NCBI RefSeq assembly: GCF_006476605.1
Contig: NZ_ML636806.1
Coordinates: 1-64,000 of the forward strand
DNA from: Brucella gallinifaecis
Lineage (GTDB): Bacteria > Pseudomonadota > Alphaproteobacteria > Rhizobiales > Rhizobiaceae
Reading direction: 5' to 3'
Length of the DNA stretch: 64,000 nucleotides
A program made the translations under genes and the position numbers. Under the pieces are notes generated by a model. The model was not told the DNA's origin. It saw nothing but the letters and a program-made list of their open reading frames with translations, and searched no databases. How positions within the stretch are numbered: position 1 is the first letter of the stretch; each line of letters opens with the position of its first letter. This document shows, one piece after another, positions 36,798 to 45,233 of this stretch.

Positions 36798-37781
36798 TCA
36801 AGCGGCAGTTGCAATTCTCTCTGACCGCTCCCGAATGACTTTCAGCACAACCCCATGAAAATCATTTAGAAAAACTTTGCCCCAAAAATCACAATAGAAA
36901 TTGATCGGAGTGGCAATCCGGTAGCGCGTGGTCAGTGTGAGGCGTGTGTGGCCATTTGGCAATGTTTCAAGCTGATAATCACCATTGGTAAGCTTTAGAT
37001 AAGAGCTATCCACATTGATATGGGCCTCAACAGCCGCAGGTATCGATTCCGGCCCAAAATTAAAGTCCCATGCCAAGAGACGATTTTCTTCCCACTGCGT
37101 TATAATTTCCTGAAATTTTACGCCGCGCGTCCATTCAAGCTGACGTAGCGCACCAACACCCGCACCCTCAAGCCGCGCATCGACAGGCTGCGGTACACCA
37201 ACAATCCCGTGGCTGAAAGTCCATGATAATTCATCCGCACGAACATTGCGGATTTCAGCAGTCTGCTGCCACACAATCTCAGGCGAAGCTGCAATATCGA
37301 TAATTGTTGTAACCATCCCCTCATGTGGTTCATAACTCAGCAACGGCTCAAGCGGGTAAAACATCAACGGAAGCGCAACCACCAGCATTGTCGAGCGTGG
37401 TGTACGAAAACGACGAATAAGCGACAGCGTAATCCATGATCCCAAAGCCGAAAAGATAGCAAAAAACGGCGCGGCCATGATCACGCAAATCCCGCCTTCT
37501 TCGAACAAGACCACACTGATAACAATTAGGCCTGAAATGATCATCCAGCTCATTTTTACATGGCGCCAGAGACCCTTTTGTGCACGTGGATCGCTGAGGC
37601 TGGATGCAAGACTGGCTATCCCCATTGGTAAAAGCATAAGCCCAGCGATAAAGGGCATCATATCCGAGGCCGGCGTCAACCAGATGAGAACATAAAGCAC
37701 AAGCCCGTAAACAATCGCAACAGGGACAGCTACGCGCAGACGTTCAGAAAAAGCAGGTAAATCAGGAGGAGAAAATGTCAT
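36798..37781 (-). CDS. Membrane protein with C-terminal SRPBCC-like domain
   Basis: A 327-residue protein of two parts. Residues about 20-155 hold four or five hydrophobic helices (VPVAIVYGLVLYVLIW, FIAGLMLLPMGIASLASSL, MIISGLIVISVVLF, MLVVALPLMFYPLEP). Residues about 170-320 resemble a START/polyketide-cyclase fold: VTTIIDIAASPEIVWQQTAEI and a C-terminal LTTRYRIATPINFYCDFWGKVFLNDFHGVVLKVIRERSE. It could bind a lipid or other hydrophobic ligand at the membrane. Its function is unknown. It sits between the 6S RNA and the folate gene. I use the ATG; a GTG four codons earlier is possible. Confidence 0.8.
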   Translation of the reverse strand: MTFSPPDLPAFSERLRVAVPVAIVYGLVLYVLIWLTPASDMMPFIAGLMLLPMGIASLASSLSDPRAQKGLWRHVKMSWMIISGLIVISVVLFEEGGICVIMAAPFFAIFSALGSWITLSLIRRFRTPRSTMLVVALPLMFYPLEPLLSYEPHEGMVTTIIDIAASPEIVWQQTAEIRNVRADELSWTFSHGIVGVPQPVDARLEGAGVGALRQLEWTRGVKFQEIITQWEENRLLAWDFNFGPESIPAAVEAHINVDSSYLKLTNGDYQLETLPNGHTRLTLTTRYRIATPINFYCDFWGKVFLNDFHGVVLKVIRERSERIATAA

Positions 37782-37861
37782 CAGCAAACGCACATATCTT
37801 TAAAGCTATTCTATAAAGCTAGAAGGCGTTTTAAAACATGTTTGCCTTAAATAACAAACAG

Positions 37862-37884
37862 CTTTGCGCCCGAAAGCGCAAAAG
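37862..37884 (-). terminator. Hairpin after the 6S RNA
   Basis: CTTTGCGC-ccgaaa-GCGCAAAAG, a stable stem about 10 bases past the presumed 3' end of the 6S RNA. The T run is poor, so it may be a processing or weak termination signal. Confidence 0.45.
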
Positions 37885-37891
37885 CAGAAAA

Positions 37892-38056
37892 GTGGCGACC
37901 ACGACGACCGATGGTAGTGTTTGATCCCGGGAACCTACAAAGTAGGTGGGCGCCATATGCGAAAGCCCACAGGCCTTCACAGGGACAGCTCCCTTAGAGA
38001 TCAATAAGGCCCCGGGGATGCTGTTACACCTGTCGGGAAGCGCAGTACGCCAAGAA
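37892..38056 (-). ncRNA. ssrS: 6S RNA
   Basis: A gene-free, structured stretch just downstream of zapA on the same strand. Read on the minus strand, the outer ends pair (TTGGCG near 38054 with CGCCA near 37895). The 3' half contains CACCTAC-ttt-GTAGGTTCCCGGGATC, which parallels the CACCTTGAA...TTCAAGGGTTAC stem of E. coli 6S RNA, and CCCCGGGG and GGCCT stretches flank a central bubble. With the zapA-ssrS-ygfA context this is very probably 6S RNA, which binds sigma-70 RNA polymerase in stationary phase. Ends are approximate. Confidence 0.85.
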
Positions 38057-38123
38057 CCTATATAGGCTTACTCGCAAGGGAGCGCCAGAGGCGTGAGCAC
38101 TGGATTTAAAAACTTTTTATTAT

Positions 38124-38495
38124 TCAGGCCGAACCGGGACGCGGCGCAATTTTCGATGCAACCTGTTCAATGCGCTCTGCAAGTTCGCTCAGAACGCCGG
38201 TAATTGCAGCATCATTCTTATCCGCACTTGTCAGCGCTTCATCGTGGGAACGACGCAAGGCTTCGATTTCTTTTTCAAGACCCTTGATGCGCTTTTGCAT
38301 TTCCGTCAATTCGTCCATGACCATAATACCGGCCATAACGGTTAAACGCAGATCACCAATTTCGCCAAAAGACGATTTGAGATGCGTGACATATTGATCA
38401 AACCGATCAGCAAGGCCAGTAAGATGCTCTTCCTGCCCTTCGTCACAGGCCATACGATAGGCTTTGCCATCAATGGTAACAGTTACAGTCGCCAT
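38124..38495 (-). CDS. zapA: Cell division protein ZapA
   Basis: ZapA cross-links FtsZ filaments in the division ring. The 123-residue protein has the N-terminal globular domain VTVTIDGKAYRMACDEGQEEHL (key IDGKAYRMAC--GQE-HL), then LRLTVMAGIMVMDEL and a C-terminal coiled coil (about 60-110). It follows the DUF4164 gene by 11 bases on the same strand and precedes the 6S RNA. Confidence 0.94.
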   Translation of the reverse strand: MATVTVTIDGKAYRMACDEGQEEHLTGLADRFDQYVTHLKSSFGEIGDLRLTVMAGIMVMDELTEMQKRIKGLEKEIEALRRSHDEALTSADKNDAAITGVLSELAERIEQVASKIAPRPGSA

Positions 38496-38506
38496 GCTTG
38501 TATCCT

Positions 38507-38779
38507 TTATCGATCCAGAACGGCGCGGATGGTTTCCATAGCAGTCACCAGACGTCGTGAAACCTCGCGGTTTGCAGCCTCAAGCCGCTCTGCACGCGCC
38601 TCAGATTGATCAAGTTCCTGAGCGAGTTTGCTACGGTCAGCGTTCATACGCTGCACCTCTTCCTCGACTTCGGCAAAATCGCCTTCCTTGTCCAGCCGCA
38701 GATCAACCGCTTGTTCAAGCGTATCAAGTGCCTTTTCCAGCCGTTCAAGAACTTGCCTGAGGGTCGTATCGGGTGCCAT
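38507..38779 (-). CDS. DUF4164 family coiled-coil protein
   Basis: A 90-residue, almost entirely coiled-coil protein (LRQVLERLEKALDTLEQAVD ... VEEEVQRMNADRSKLAQELDQSEARAERLEAANREVSRRL, key part LAQELDQSEARAERLEAANR). It is found next to zapA in Rhizobiales. Position and shape suggest a ZapB-like partner of ZapA, but this is inference. The ATG used has AAAGGA five bases upstream. Confidence 0.82.
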   Translation of the reverse strand: MAPDTTLRQVLERLEKALDTLEQAVDLRLDKEGDFAEVEEEVQRMNADRSKLAQELDQSEARAERLEAANREVSRRLVTAMETIRAVLDR

Positions 38780-39195
38780 CCATATCCTTTCCAATGCCAG
38801 ATCACAGACCCAGATTTCAGACTTCGAATCGCGCCTGCCGGACGAGCATCTTTAAAAAGACTGTAATAATCGTGAGCCCGATAAGCAACAAATGAGGGGG
38901 CTTTGAGGCGATTCATACACCGTTATCAGCGCAAAAAGGGCTTTTGCGTGATAAAGATCGCAAAGATTGCCCGCATCAAGTGTATAATCGCAAAGTGTTT
39001 ATTGTCGAATAAGCTATCGTTTTGTTGACTCCTCGGTCGCAGGTGCTATGTGTCCCAAAGCCTTCTGCAGCGCGAGCATCTGATGCATTTAATCGGTTTA
39101 AATAGATTAAATCGTTTAGTATAAGAAATTCGTGCTTCAGTCCCGAGGCATCGCCGCAACCCCGTTCAAACCACTCTGGAAAGACGGCTGAGACC
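38780..39195. other. Divergent promoter region, zapA operon / tkt
   Basis: A 416-base gap with no gene that I can support. A possible tkt promoter reads TTGACT (39024-39029), 16 bases, TATGTG. Further on are AT-rich dyads with a CG centre at 39087-39120. The left part should hold the promoter of DUF4164-zapA. Confidence 0.45.
39087..39120. promoter_or_regulatory. AT-rich CG-centred operator-like sites before tkt
   Basis: Two adjacent related motifs, TTTAATCGGTTTAA and ATTAAATCGTTTAG. The second, reversed, contains TAAACGATT, which also occurs at 58354-58367 upstream of the DUF1036-pyk operon. The shape fits a LacI-family operator, such as a PckR/CceR-type central carbon regulator; the regulator is inferred. 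Confidence 0.5.
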
Positions 39196-41187
39196 ATGAC
39201 GAATTCCGATAAACAAAATCAGTTGGCCAATGCAATCCGCTTCCTCTCGATTGATGCGGTTGAAAAAGCCAATTCCGGCCATCCCGGACTGCCGATGGGT
39301 GCAGCCGATATTGCGACCACGCTTTATACGCGTTTTCTCTCACATGACCCGCAGAACCCGCATTGGCCGGACCGCGACCGCTTCGTGCTTTCTGCAGGCC
39401 ACGGCTCGATGCTTCTTTATTCGCTGCTCTATCTTTCGGGCTACGAAGACATCTCCATTGAGGAAATCAAGAATTTCCGCCAGCTTGGCGCACGCACGGC
39501 AGGTCATCCAGAATATGGTCATGCAGCCGGCATCGAAACCACGACCGGCCCACTCGGTCAGGGCATTGCCAATGCTGTTGGCATGGCGCTTTCCGAGCGC
39601 ATCCTCAATGCACAGTTTGGCGACAGCCTTGTTGACCACTACACCTATGCGATTGTTGGTGACGGCTGCCTCATGGAAGGCATCAGCCAGGAAGCGCTTG
39701 CCCTTGCCGGTCACCTCAAGCTCAACAAGCTGATCGTTTTATGGGATGACAACAACATCTCCATCGACGGCCCGATTACGCTGTCTGATAACACGGATCA
39801 ACCTGCACGTTTCGCCGCTTCCGGCTGGAACACACTGGCTGTTGACGGTCATGATCAGGATGCGATTGCCAAGGCGATTGAACTGGCCAAGGTTTCCGAC
39901 CGCCCGACCTTCATTGCATGCAAGACCACAATCGGCTTTGGTTCGCCAAACAAGGCTGGCACCAACAAGGTTCACGGCTCGCCACTCGGTGCGGAAGAAA
40001 TTGCCGCAACCCGCAAGGCGCTCGGCTGGTCGGCTGAACCTTTCGTCATTCCTGCCGAGGTGCTCGACGCATGGCGCGTTGCTGGTCTCAACGCTGCAAA
40101 GAAGCGTCAGGAATGGGAAAAGCGTCTTGCCGCTGTCGATGCTGAAACCCGCGCAGAATTTGAACGTCGTATGCGTGGCGACCTGCCAGCAAACTTCGAT
40201 GACGCGATCAACGAATACAAGAAGAAGCTTTCCGCTGAAAAGCCAAAGGTTGCGACCCGCAAGTCGTCCGAAATGGCTCTGGAAGTGATCAACGGCGTTG
40301 TGCCTGAAACCCTTGGCGGCTCTGCCGACCTGACCGGTTCCAACAACACCAAGACCAGCCAGACCAAGGCTGTTACGCCGGAAAACTATGGTGGTCGTTA
40401 CATCCACTATGGTATCCGCGAACACGGCATGGCTGCTGCCATGAACGGTATCACACTGCATGGCGGTCTGATCCCTTACTCAGGCACTTTCATGTGCTTC
40501 TCGGATTATTGCCGCCCGGCCATGCGTCTGTCGTCGCTGATGGGCATCCGCGTTGTTTACGTCATGACCCATGATTCGATCGGTCTTGGCGAAGACGGCC
40601 CGACCCACCAGCCGGTTGAGCATCTGGCAGCTCTGCGCGCCATTCCAAACCATAATGTCTTCCGTCCGGCAGATGCTGTGGAAGTTGCAGAATGCTGGCA
40701 GCTTGCCCTGCATTCAAAGGGCACGCCTTCGACGCTCGCTCTGACCCGTCAGAACCTGCCTGTCGTTCGTACCGAACATCGTGAAGAAAACCTCTCCGCA
40801 TTCGGCGCTTATGAACTGGCTGCTGCAAGCAATGATGCAAAGGTTTCGATTTTCGCAACCGGCTCGGAAGTTGAGATCGCACTGAAAGCGCGTGACCTTC
40901 TCGAAGGCAAGGGCATTGCCACCCGCGTTGTTTCGGTTCCATGTTTTGAGCTGTTTGAAGCACAGAGCGACGCTTACAAGCAGGCAACGCTTGGTGATGC
41001 TTCCGTCAAGGTCGCAATCGAAGCCGGTCTTTCGATGGGCTGGGAACGTTTCATTGGCGAAGACGGCATCTTCATCGGCATGAAGGGCTTTGGCGCTTCG
41101 GGCGAGATCAATGATCTCTACAAGCATTTCGGCATCACAGCAGAACATGCTGCTGAAGCTGCGGAAAAGAAGCTCAACGCCGCATAA
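39196..41187 (+). CDS. tkt: Transketolase
   Basis: A TPP-dependent transfer enzyme of the pentose phosphate pathway. The 663-residue protein has the N-terminal site region [16 protein letters not shown], the TPP motif [38 protein letters not shown] (key GDG ... NN), the pyrimidine-domain [13 protein letters not shown] and [15 protein letters not shown], and the C-terminal [11 protein letters not shown]. It is complete and leads a tkt-gap-pgk series in which each gene has its own terminator-like hairpin. Confidence 0.97.
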   Translation: MTNSDKQNQLANAIRFLSIDAVEKANSGHPGLPMGAADIATTLYTRFLSHDPQNPHWPDRDRFVLSAGHGSMLLYSLLYLSGYEDISIEEIKNFRQLGARTAGHPEYGHAAGIETTTGPLGQGIANAVGMALSERILNAQFGDSLVDHYTYAIVGDGCLMEGISQEALALAGHLKLNKLIVLWDDNNISIDGPITLSDNTDQPARFAASGWNTLAVDGHDQDAIAKAIELAKVSDRPTFIACKTTIGFGSPNKAGTNKVHGSPLGAEEIAATRKALGWSAEPFVIPAEVLDAWRVAGLNAAKKRQEWEKRLAAVDAETRAEFERRMRGDLPANFDDAINEYKKKLSAEKPKVATRKSSEMALEVINGVVPETLGGSADLTGSNNTKTSQTKAVTPENYGGRYIHYGIREHGMAAAMNGITLHGGLIPYSGTFMCFSDYCRPAMRLSSLMGIRVVYVMTHDSIGLGEDGPTHQPVEHLAALRAIPNHNVFRPADAVEVAECWQLALHSKGTPSTLALTRQNLPVVRTEHREENLSAFGAYELAAASNDAKVSIFATGSEVEIALKARDLLEGKGIATRVVSVPCFELFEAQSDAYKQATLGDASVKVAIEAGLSMGWERFIGEDGIFIGMKGFGASGEINDLYKHFGITAEHAAEAAEKKLNAA

Positions 41188-41193
41188 TGATCA

Positions 41194-41222
41194 AACGCCG
41201 GCGCTCAACACGCCGGCGTTTA
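41194..41222 (+). terminator. Hairpin after tkt
   Basis: AACGCCGGCG-ctcaaca-CGCCGGCGTT, ten-base arms, then TTACC. The weak T run suggests partial read-through to gap. Confidence 0.65.
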
Positions 41223-41304
41223 CCTTTCCAGCTAGGGCTTTTTGATCTTAGCTGTTTTATCAAGCCACTGCATAGGCAGAACCCTTTCGGGAGAATGAGA
41301 GAAA

Positions 41305-42312
41305 ATGGCAGTTCGCGTTGCAATCAATGGTTTTGGCCGCATTGGCCGTAATGTCCTTCGCGCTATCGTCGAATCGGGACGCACCGACATTCAGGTCGTT
41401 GCAATCAACGATCTCGGCCCTGTAGAAACAAATGCGCATCTTCTGCGCTATGACAGCGTACATGGTCGCTTTCCAAAGGAAGTGAAAGTCGTTGGCGACA
41501 CCATCGACGTCGGCTACGGCCCGATCAAGGTCCATGCTGTTCGCAACCCGGCTGAACTGCCGTGGAAAGAAGAAAACGTCGATATCGCTCTGGAATGCAC
41601 CGGCATTTTCACATCGCGCGACAAGGCAGCCCTTCATCTTGAAGCCGGAGCCAAGCGCGTTATCGTTTCGGCTCCTGCTGACGGCGCTGATCTGACTGTC
41701 GTTTTCGGCGTCAACCACGACAAGCTGACGAAGGACCATCAGGTCATTTCCAATGCTTCATGCACCACCAACTGCCTTGCGCCAGTGGCCCAGGTTCTCA
41801 ACGATGCAATCGGCATCGAAAAGGGCTTCATGACCACGATCCACTCCTATACAGGCGACCAGCCAACGCTGGACACCATGCACAAGGATCTCTACCGTGC
41901 ACGCGCAGCAGCTCTTTCGATGATCCCGACTTCAACGGGTGCAGCCAAGGCTGTCGGTCTGGTTCTGCCAGAACTCAAAGGCAAGCTTGACGGCGTTGCA
42001 ATCCGCGTTCCAACCCCGAATGTTTCGGTCGTTGACCTGACCTTCGTTGCCAAGCGCACCACCACTGTTGAAGAAATCAACAATGCGATCCGCGAAGCTG
42101 CCAATGGCCGACTCAAGGGCATTCTTGGTTACACTGACGAGAAACTCGTCTCGCACGACTTCAACCATGATTCGCATTCATCGGTCTTCCACACCGACCA
42201 GACCAAGGTCATGGATGGCACGATGGTACGCATTCTGTCGTGGTACGACAATGAATGGGGCTTCTCCAGCCGCATGAGCGACACGGCTGTTGCTTTTGGC
42301 AAGCTGATCTGA
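41305..42312 (+). CDS. gap: Glyceraldehyde-3-phosphate dehydrogenase, type I
   Basis: The NAD-linked glycolytic/gluconeogenic dehydrogenase. The 335-residue protein has the N-terminal Rossmann motif [16 protein letters not shown], the catalytic Cys in [12 protein letters not shown] (near residue 155), and the C-terminal [12 protein letters not shown]. It is complete. It lies between tkt and pgk, a conserved Rhizobiales order. Confidence 0.97.
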   Translation: MAVRVAINGFGRIGRNVLRAIVESGRTDIQVVAINDLGPVETNAHLLRYDSVHGRFPKEVKVVGDTIDVGYGPIKVHAVRNPAELPWKEENVDIALECTGIFTSRDKAALHLEAGAKRVIVSAPADGADLTVVFGVNHDKLTKDHQVISNASCTTNCLAPVAQVLNDAIGIEKGFMTTIHSYTGDQPTLDTMHKDLYRARAAALSMIPTSTGAAKAVGLVLPELKGKLDGVAIRVPTPNVSVVDLTFVAKRTTTVEEINNAIREAANGRLKGILGYTDEKLVSHDFNHDSHSSVFHTDQTKVMDGTMVRILSWYDNEWGFSSRMSDTAVAFGKLI

Positions 42313-42319
42313 CGACTGA

Positions 42320-42350
42320 CAACGCCCCTTCAACCATGAAGGGGCGTTGT
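42320..42350 (+). terminator. Hairpin between gap and pgk
   Basis: CAACGCCCCTTCA-acca-TGAAGGGGCGTTG, a long perfect stem, without a T run. It may stabilise the gap mRNA end and attenuate read-through into pgk. Confidence 0.6.
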
Positions 42351-42381
42351 CAATTACATATTCAAAACTGAGAGAAGAAAA

Positions 42382-43572
42382 ATGGCTTTCCGCACCCTTG
42401 ATGATGTCGACGTCAAATCAAAGCGCGTTCTGGTTCGCGTAGACCTCAACGTGCCAATGGCAGAGGGCGAGGTAACTGACCTCACCCGTATCGAACGCAT
42501 TGTTCCAACCATTGCTGAGCTCTCGAAAAAGGGTGCCAAGACTATCCTGCTCGCTCATTTCGGTCGCCCGAAGGGTGTGGCATCGGATGAAAACTCATTG
42601 AGCCACGTGGTAAAGCCCCTTTCGAAAGTGCTTGGTCATCATGTCCATTTTGCGCAAGACTGCATCGGCGACAAGGCTAAGGCGGCAGTCGATGCGCTGA
42701 AAGATGGCGATGTTCTGCTGCTTGAAAACACCCGCTTTCACAAGGGTGAAGAAAAGAACGATCCAGAATTCGTGGCCGCTCTTGCTGCAAATGGTGACAT
42801 CTTCGTCAATGATGCTTTCTCGGCTGCACACCGCGCCCATGCTTCGACCGAAGGTCTCGCGCATGTTCTGCCAGCCTATGCTGGCCGTGGCATGCAGACA
42901 GAACTTGAAGCGCTTGAAAAAGGCCTCGGCCAGCCAGCGCGTCCTGTTGTTGCAATCGTTGGCGGCGCCAAGGTTTCAACCAAGCTTGACCTGCTTTCAA
43001 ACCTCATTGAAAAGGTTGATGCTCTGGTGATTGGCGGCGGCATGGCCAATACCTTCCTTGCAGCTCAGGGCCATAATGTCGGTAAATCGCTTTGCGAACA
43101 TGATCTTGCGCCCACCGCACGCGAAATCATGGCCAAGGCTGAAAAAACCAAATGCGCGATCATCCTGCCGGTTGATGCGGTTGTGGGCTGGCATTTTGCT
43201 GCCGATACACCAAACCAGACCTATGGTGTGGATGCCATTCCAGCCGACGGTATGATTCTCGATGCTGGCGCATTGTCGACCGACCTGATTGCTTCTGCCA
43301 TTGATGATGCAGCAACGCTGATCTGGAATGGCCCGCTCGGTGCGTTTGAATTGCGTCCGTTCGATGCAGCAACTGTCAAAACCGCAAAACATGTTGCAGC
43401 CCGCACCAAAGCTGGCAAGCTGGTTTCGGTCGGCGGTGGCGGCGATACGGTTGCAGCGCTCAACCATGCAGGCGTAGCCGACGACTTCACCTATATCTCG
43501 ACCGCTGGTGGCGCATTCCTTGAATGGATGGAAGGCAAGCCCCTGCCCGGCGTTGATGTCCTGAAGAAGTAG
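42382..43572 (+). CDS. pgk: Phosphoglycerate kinase
   Basis: Interconverts 1,3-bisphosphoglycerate and 3-phosphoglycerate with ATP formation. The 396-residue protein shows [12 protein letters not shown] near the N-terminus, [29 protein letters not shown], the nucleotide domain [16 protein letters not shown] and the C-terminal [22 protein letters not shown]. It is complete. In many relatives an aldolase gene follows; here the next gene is an unrelated, convergent dehydrogenase. Confidence 0.97.
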   Translation: MAFRTLDDVDVKSKRVLVRVDLNVPMAEGEVTDLTRIERIVPTIAELSKKGAKTILLAHFGRPKGVASDENSLSHVVKPLSKVLGHHVHFAQDCIGDKAKAAVDALKDGDVLLLENTRFHKGEEKNDPEFVAALAANGDIFVNDAFSAAHRAHASTEGLAHVLPAYAGRGMQTELEALEKGLGQPARPVVAIVGGAKVSTKLDLLSNLIEKVDALVIGGGMANTFLAAQGHNVGKSLCEHDLAPTAREIMAKAEKTKCAIILPVDAVVGWHFAADTPNQTYGVDAIPADGMILDAGALSTDLIASAIDDAATLIWNGPLGAFELRPFDAATVKTAKHVAARTKAGKLVSVGGGGDTVAALNHAGVADDFTYISTAGGAFLEWMEGKPLPGVDVLKK

Positions 43573-43578
43573 AATTAA

Positions 43579-43606
43579 CAAGCCCCGGAAATCCGGGGCT
43601 TATACA
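43579..43606. terminator. Terminator between pgk and the sugar dehydrogenase
   Basis: AAGCCCCGG-aaat-CCGGGGCTT stem between two convergent genes. It has AACAAG on the left and TATACATTG on the right, so no strong T run either way. Confidence 0.6.
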
Positions 43607-43622
43607 TTGAGAGGCTTTTTAT

Positions 43623-44771
43623 TTATGACCTGGGCGTGAGTTTTAACAATCGTCCCGGATTATCGTCTTCGATCACCCAGATCGCACCATCGGGGGCAAT
43701 TGCCACATCGCGGATACGTTTTTCCATTGCAAAACGCTCTGCTTCATCCGGCTGACCATCGCTGTTGATGGTTACGCGGATCAGTGCCTGTGATGAAAGC
43801 CCGGCAATCAGTGCGGAACCATTCCAGTCCGAAAACTGCTTGCCCCTATAAAAAGCAAGTCCACCCGGCGAAATCACCGGCGTCCAGAACAGCATCGGCG
43901 CTTCAAATTCCGGTCGGGTACTATGTCGTGGAATAGGCCTTCCGCTATAATTGTCACCATTGGAAACGATCGGCCAGCCATAATTCAGGCCCGGTTTGAT
44001 GAGATTGAACTCATCACCACCGCGCGGCCCCATCTCATGCTCCCAAAGTTTTCCATCAGCCGCAAATGCAAGCCCATAGGGATTACGATGCCCTGTACTC
44101 CATGTCAGCGCCTTCACACCATCTTCTGACGCATGAGGATTATCTTTTGGCGTTGAGCCATCAAGATTCATACGCAGAATCTTCCCCATTGGCGCATTTT
44201 CATCCTGCGCAGTGGCAGGAATCATCCGATCCCCCACCGAGAGAAACAGATGCTTTTTATCTGGCGCAAAAGCGATCTTGCCGCCCGGTTGCCCACCCTT
44301 GGCAATGGTCGCCTGCCGCCAGATTATCTCAGGATTTTTAAGCTCGGCCTTGCCTTTGCTTTCAGACAATTTAGCTCGCGCCAGAACAAGGCTTCCACCA
44401 CCGTTTTCAGGCATGACATAGGTAAAATAAATCCTTTTGCTCTTGGCAAAATCGGGTGCAGGAACCACATCCAGAAGACCACTCTGTCCACTGAAAAACA
44501 CTTCCGGCACGCCTGAAACTTCAATCTTGTCACCCTTTTGAGAAACGACAAAAATCTTGCCGCCTTTCTCGGTAAGGATCAATTTTCCATCCGGCAGAAA
44601 TGCAATCGCCCATGGGGTGTCAAACTCTGCCACGGCTGCGACATTAAAGGGTAATTCTGTGGTCGCTTGCCTGCTTCCTGCATTGATGCTTTCTGCAAAC
44701 GCATTGTTAACAGGAAGCGCGATCATTGATGCAGCCAGCATGAATGGCAGGCTTAAAAGGGCACGTCGCAT
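43623..44771 (-). CDS. Periplasmic PQQ-dependent sugar dehydrogenase-like protein
   Basis: A 382-residue exported protein of the soluble aldose sugar dehydrogenase family (YliI/GdhB-like six-bladed propeller). Residues 1-26 form a signal peptide ending NNAFA. Typical segments are WAIAFLPDGKLILTEKGGKI, GGQPGGKIAFAPDKKHLFLSVGDR, TWSTGHRNPYGLAFAADGKLWEHEMGPRGGDEFN (key GHRNPYGL; HEMGPRGGDE, the PQQ/calcium region) and YRGKQF. Oxidation of aldoses with PQQ is the family reaction; whether this species makes PQQ is not shown here. It is monocistronic and convergent with pgk. Confidence 0.9.
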   Translation of the reverse strand: MRRALLSLPFMLAASMIALPVNNAFAESINAGSRQATTELPFNVAAVAEFDTPWAIAFLPDGKLILTEKGGKIFVVSQKGDKIEVSGVPEVFFSGQSGLLDVVPAPDFAKSKRIYFTYVMPENGGGSLVLARAKLSESKGKAELKNPEIIWRQATIAKGGQPGGKIAFAPDKKHLFLSVGDRMIPATAQDENAPMGKILRMNLDGSTPKDNPHASEDGVKALTWSTGHRNPYGLAFAADGKLWEHEMGPRGGDEFNLIKPGLNYGWPIVSNGDNYSGRPIPRHSTRPEFEAPMLFWTPVISPGGLAFYRGKQFSDWNGSALIAGLSSQALIRVTINSDGQPDEAERFAMEKRIRDVAIAPDGAIWVIEDDNPGRLLKLTPRS

Positions 44772-44895
44772 CTCTCCTCCTATAACTGATAGTCTTTAGA
44801 TGGGATTTTTCATCGCCATTTCAAAACCTGATTATGGCTAAAATCACTGTCAAGCTGCGAAAATAACGTTAAGAAACTTGCTTCAGGTTAGAAAT

Positions 44896-45060
44896 TTAGC
44901 TTTCAGAGAAATGAAGCCCGACGACCAGCGCCATAGCAAAAATTGCAATGGCGGCAATTTTCCAGAAATCACTACGCTTTTTCAACCCAGGCAAGCCAAG
45001 CGGTTTGATAATATGCAAAGCCATCAGAGCCAAAAGCAGCAGCGGCAAGATTTTACTCAA
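44896..45060 (-). CDS. Small two-helix membrane protein (54 residues)
   Basis: A 54-residue protein with two hydrophobic segments (KILPLLLLALMALHII and WKIAAIAIFAMALVVGLHF) joined by a short basic loop PLGLPGLKKRSD. I start it at a TTG because GAGG stands six bases upstream and because the longer upstream frame is not membrane-like. Similar short proteins with the LGLPGLK-RxDFWK loop occur in Rhizobiales as I recall. Its function is unknown. It is divergent from prpE. Confidence 0.65.
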   Translation of the reverse strand: MSKILPLLLLALMALHIIKPLGLPGLKKRSDFWKIAAIAIFAMALVVGLHFSES

Positions 45061-45233
45061 AAAACACCTCGCATCCCGCCATGTGAACCAGCGATTCGCA
45101 TCCTGTACTCCCCTTCGGTGCTGTCCAACAGTGGCAAGCTTATTCATCTTTAGTTTCATGGACGAGACTTTAATGCTCAGCATACACTCAGCACCGGAGA
45201 AGAAGAAAATTGTGCGCTTCTGGGAGGAACAGC

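Noticed and set aside
39739-40461. 240-codon minus-strand open frame inside tkt
   Set aside because: Antisense shadow of transketolase; no domain and no ribosome site.
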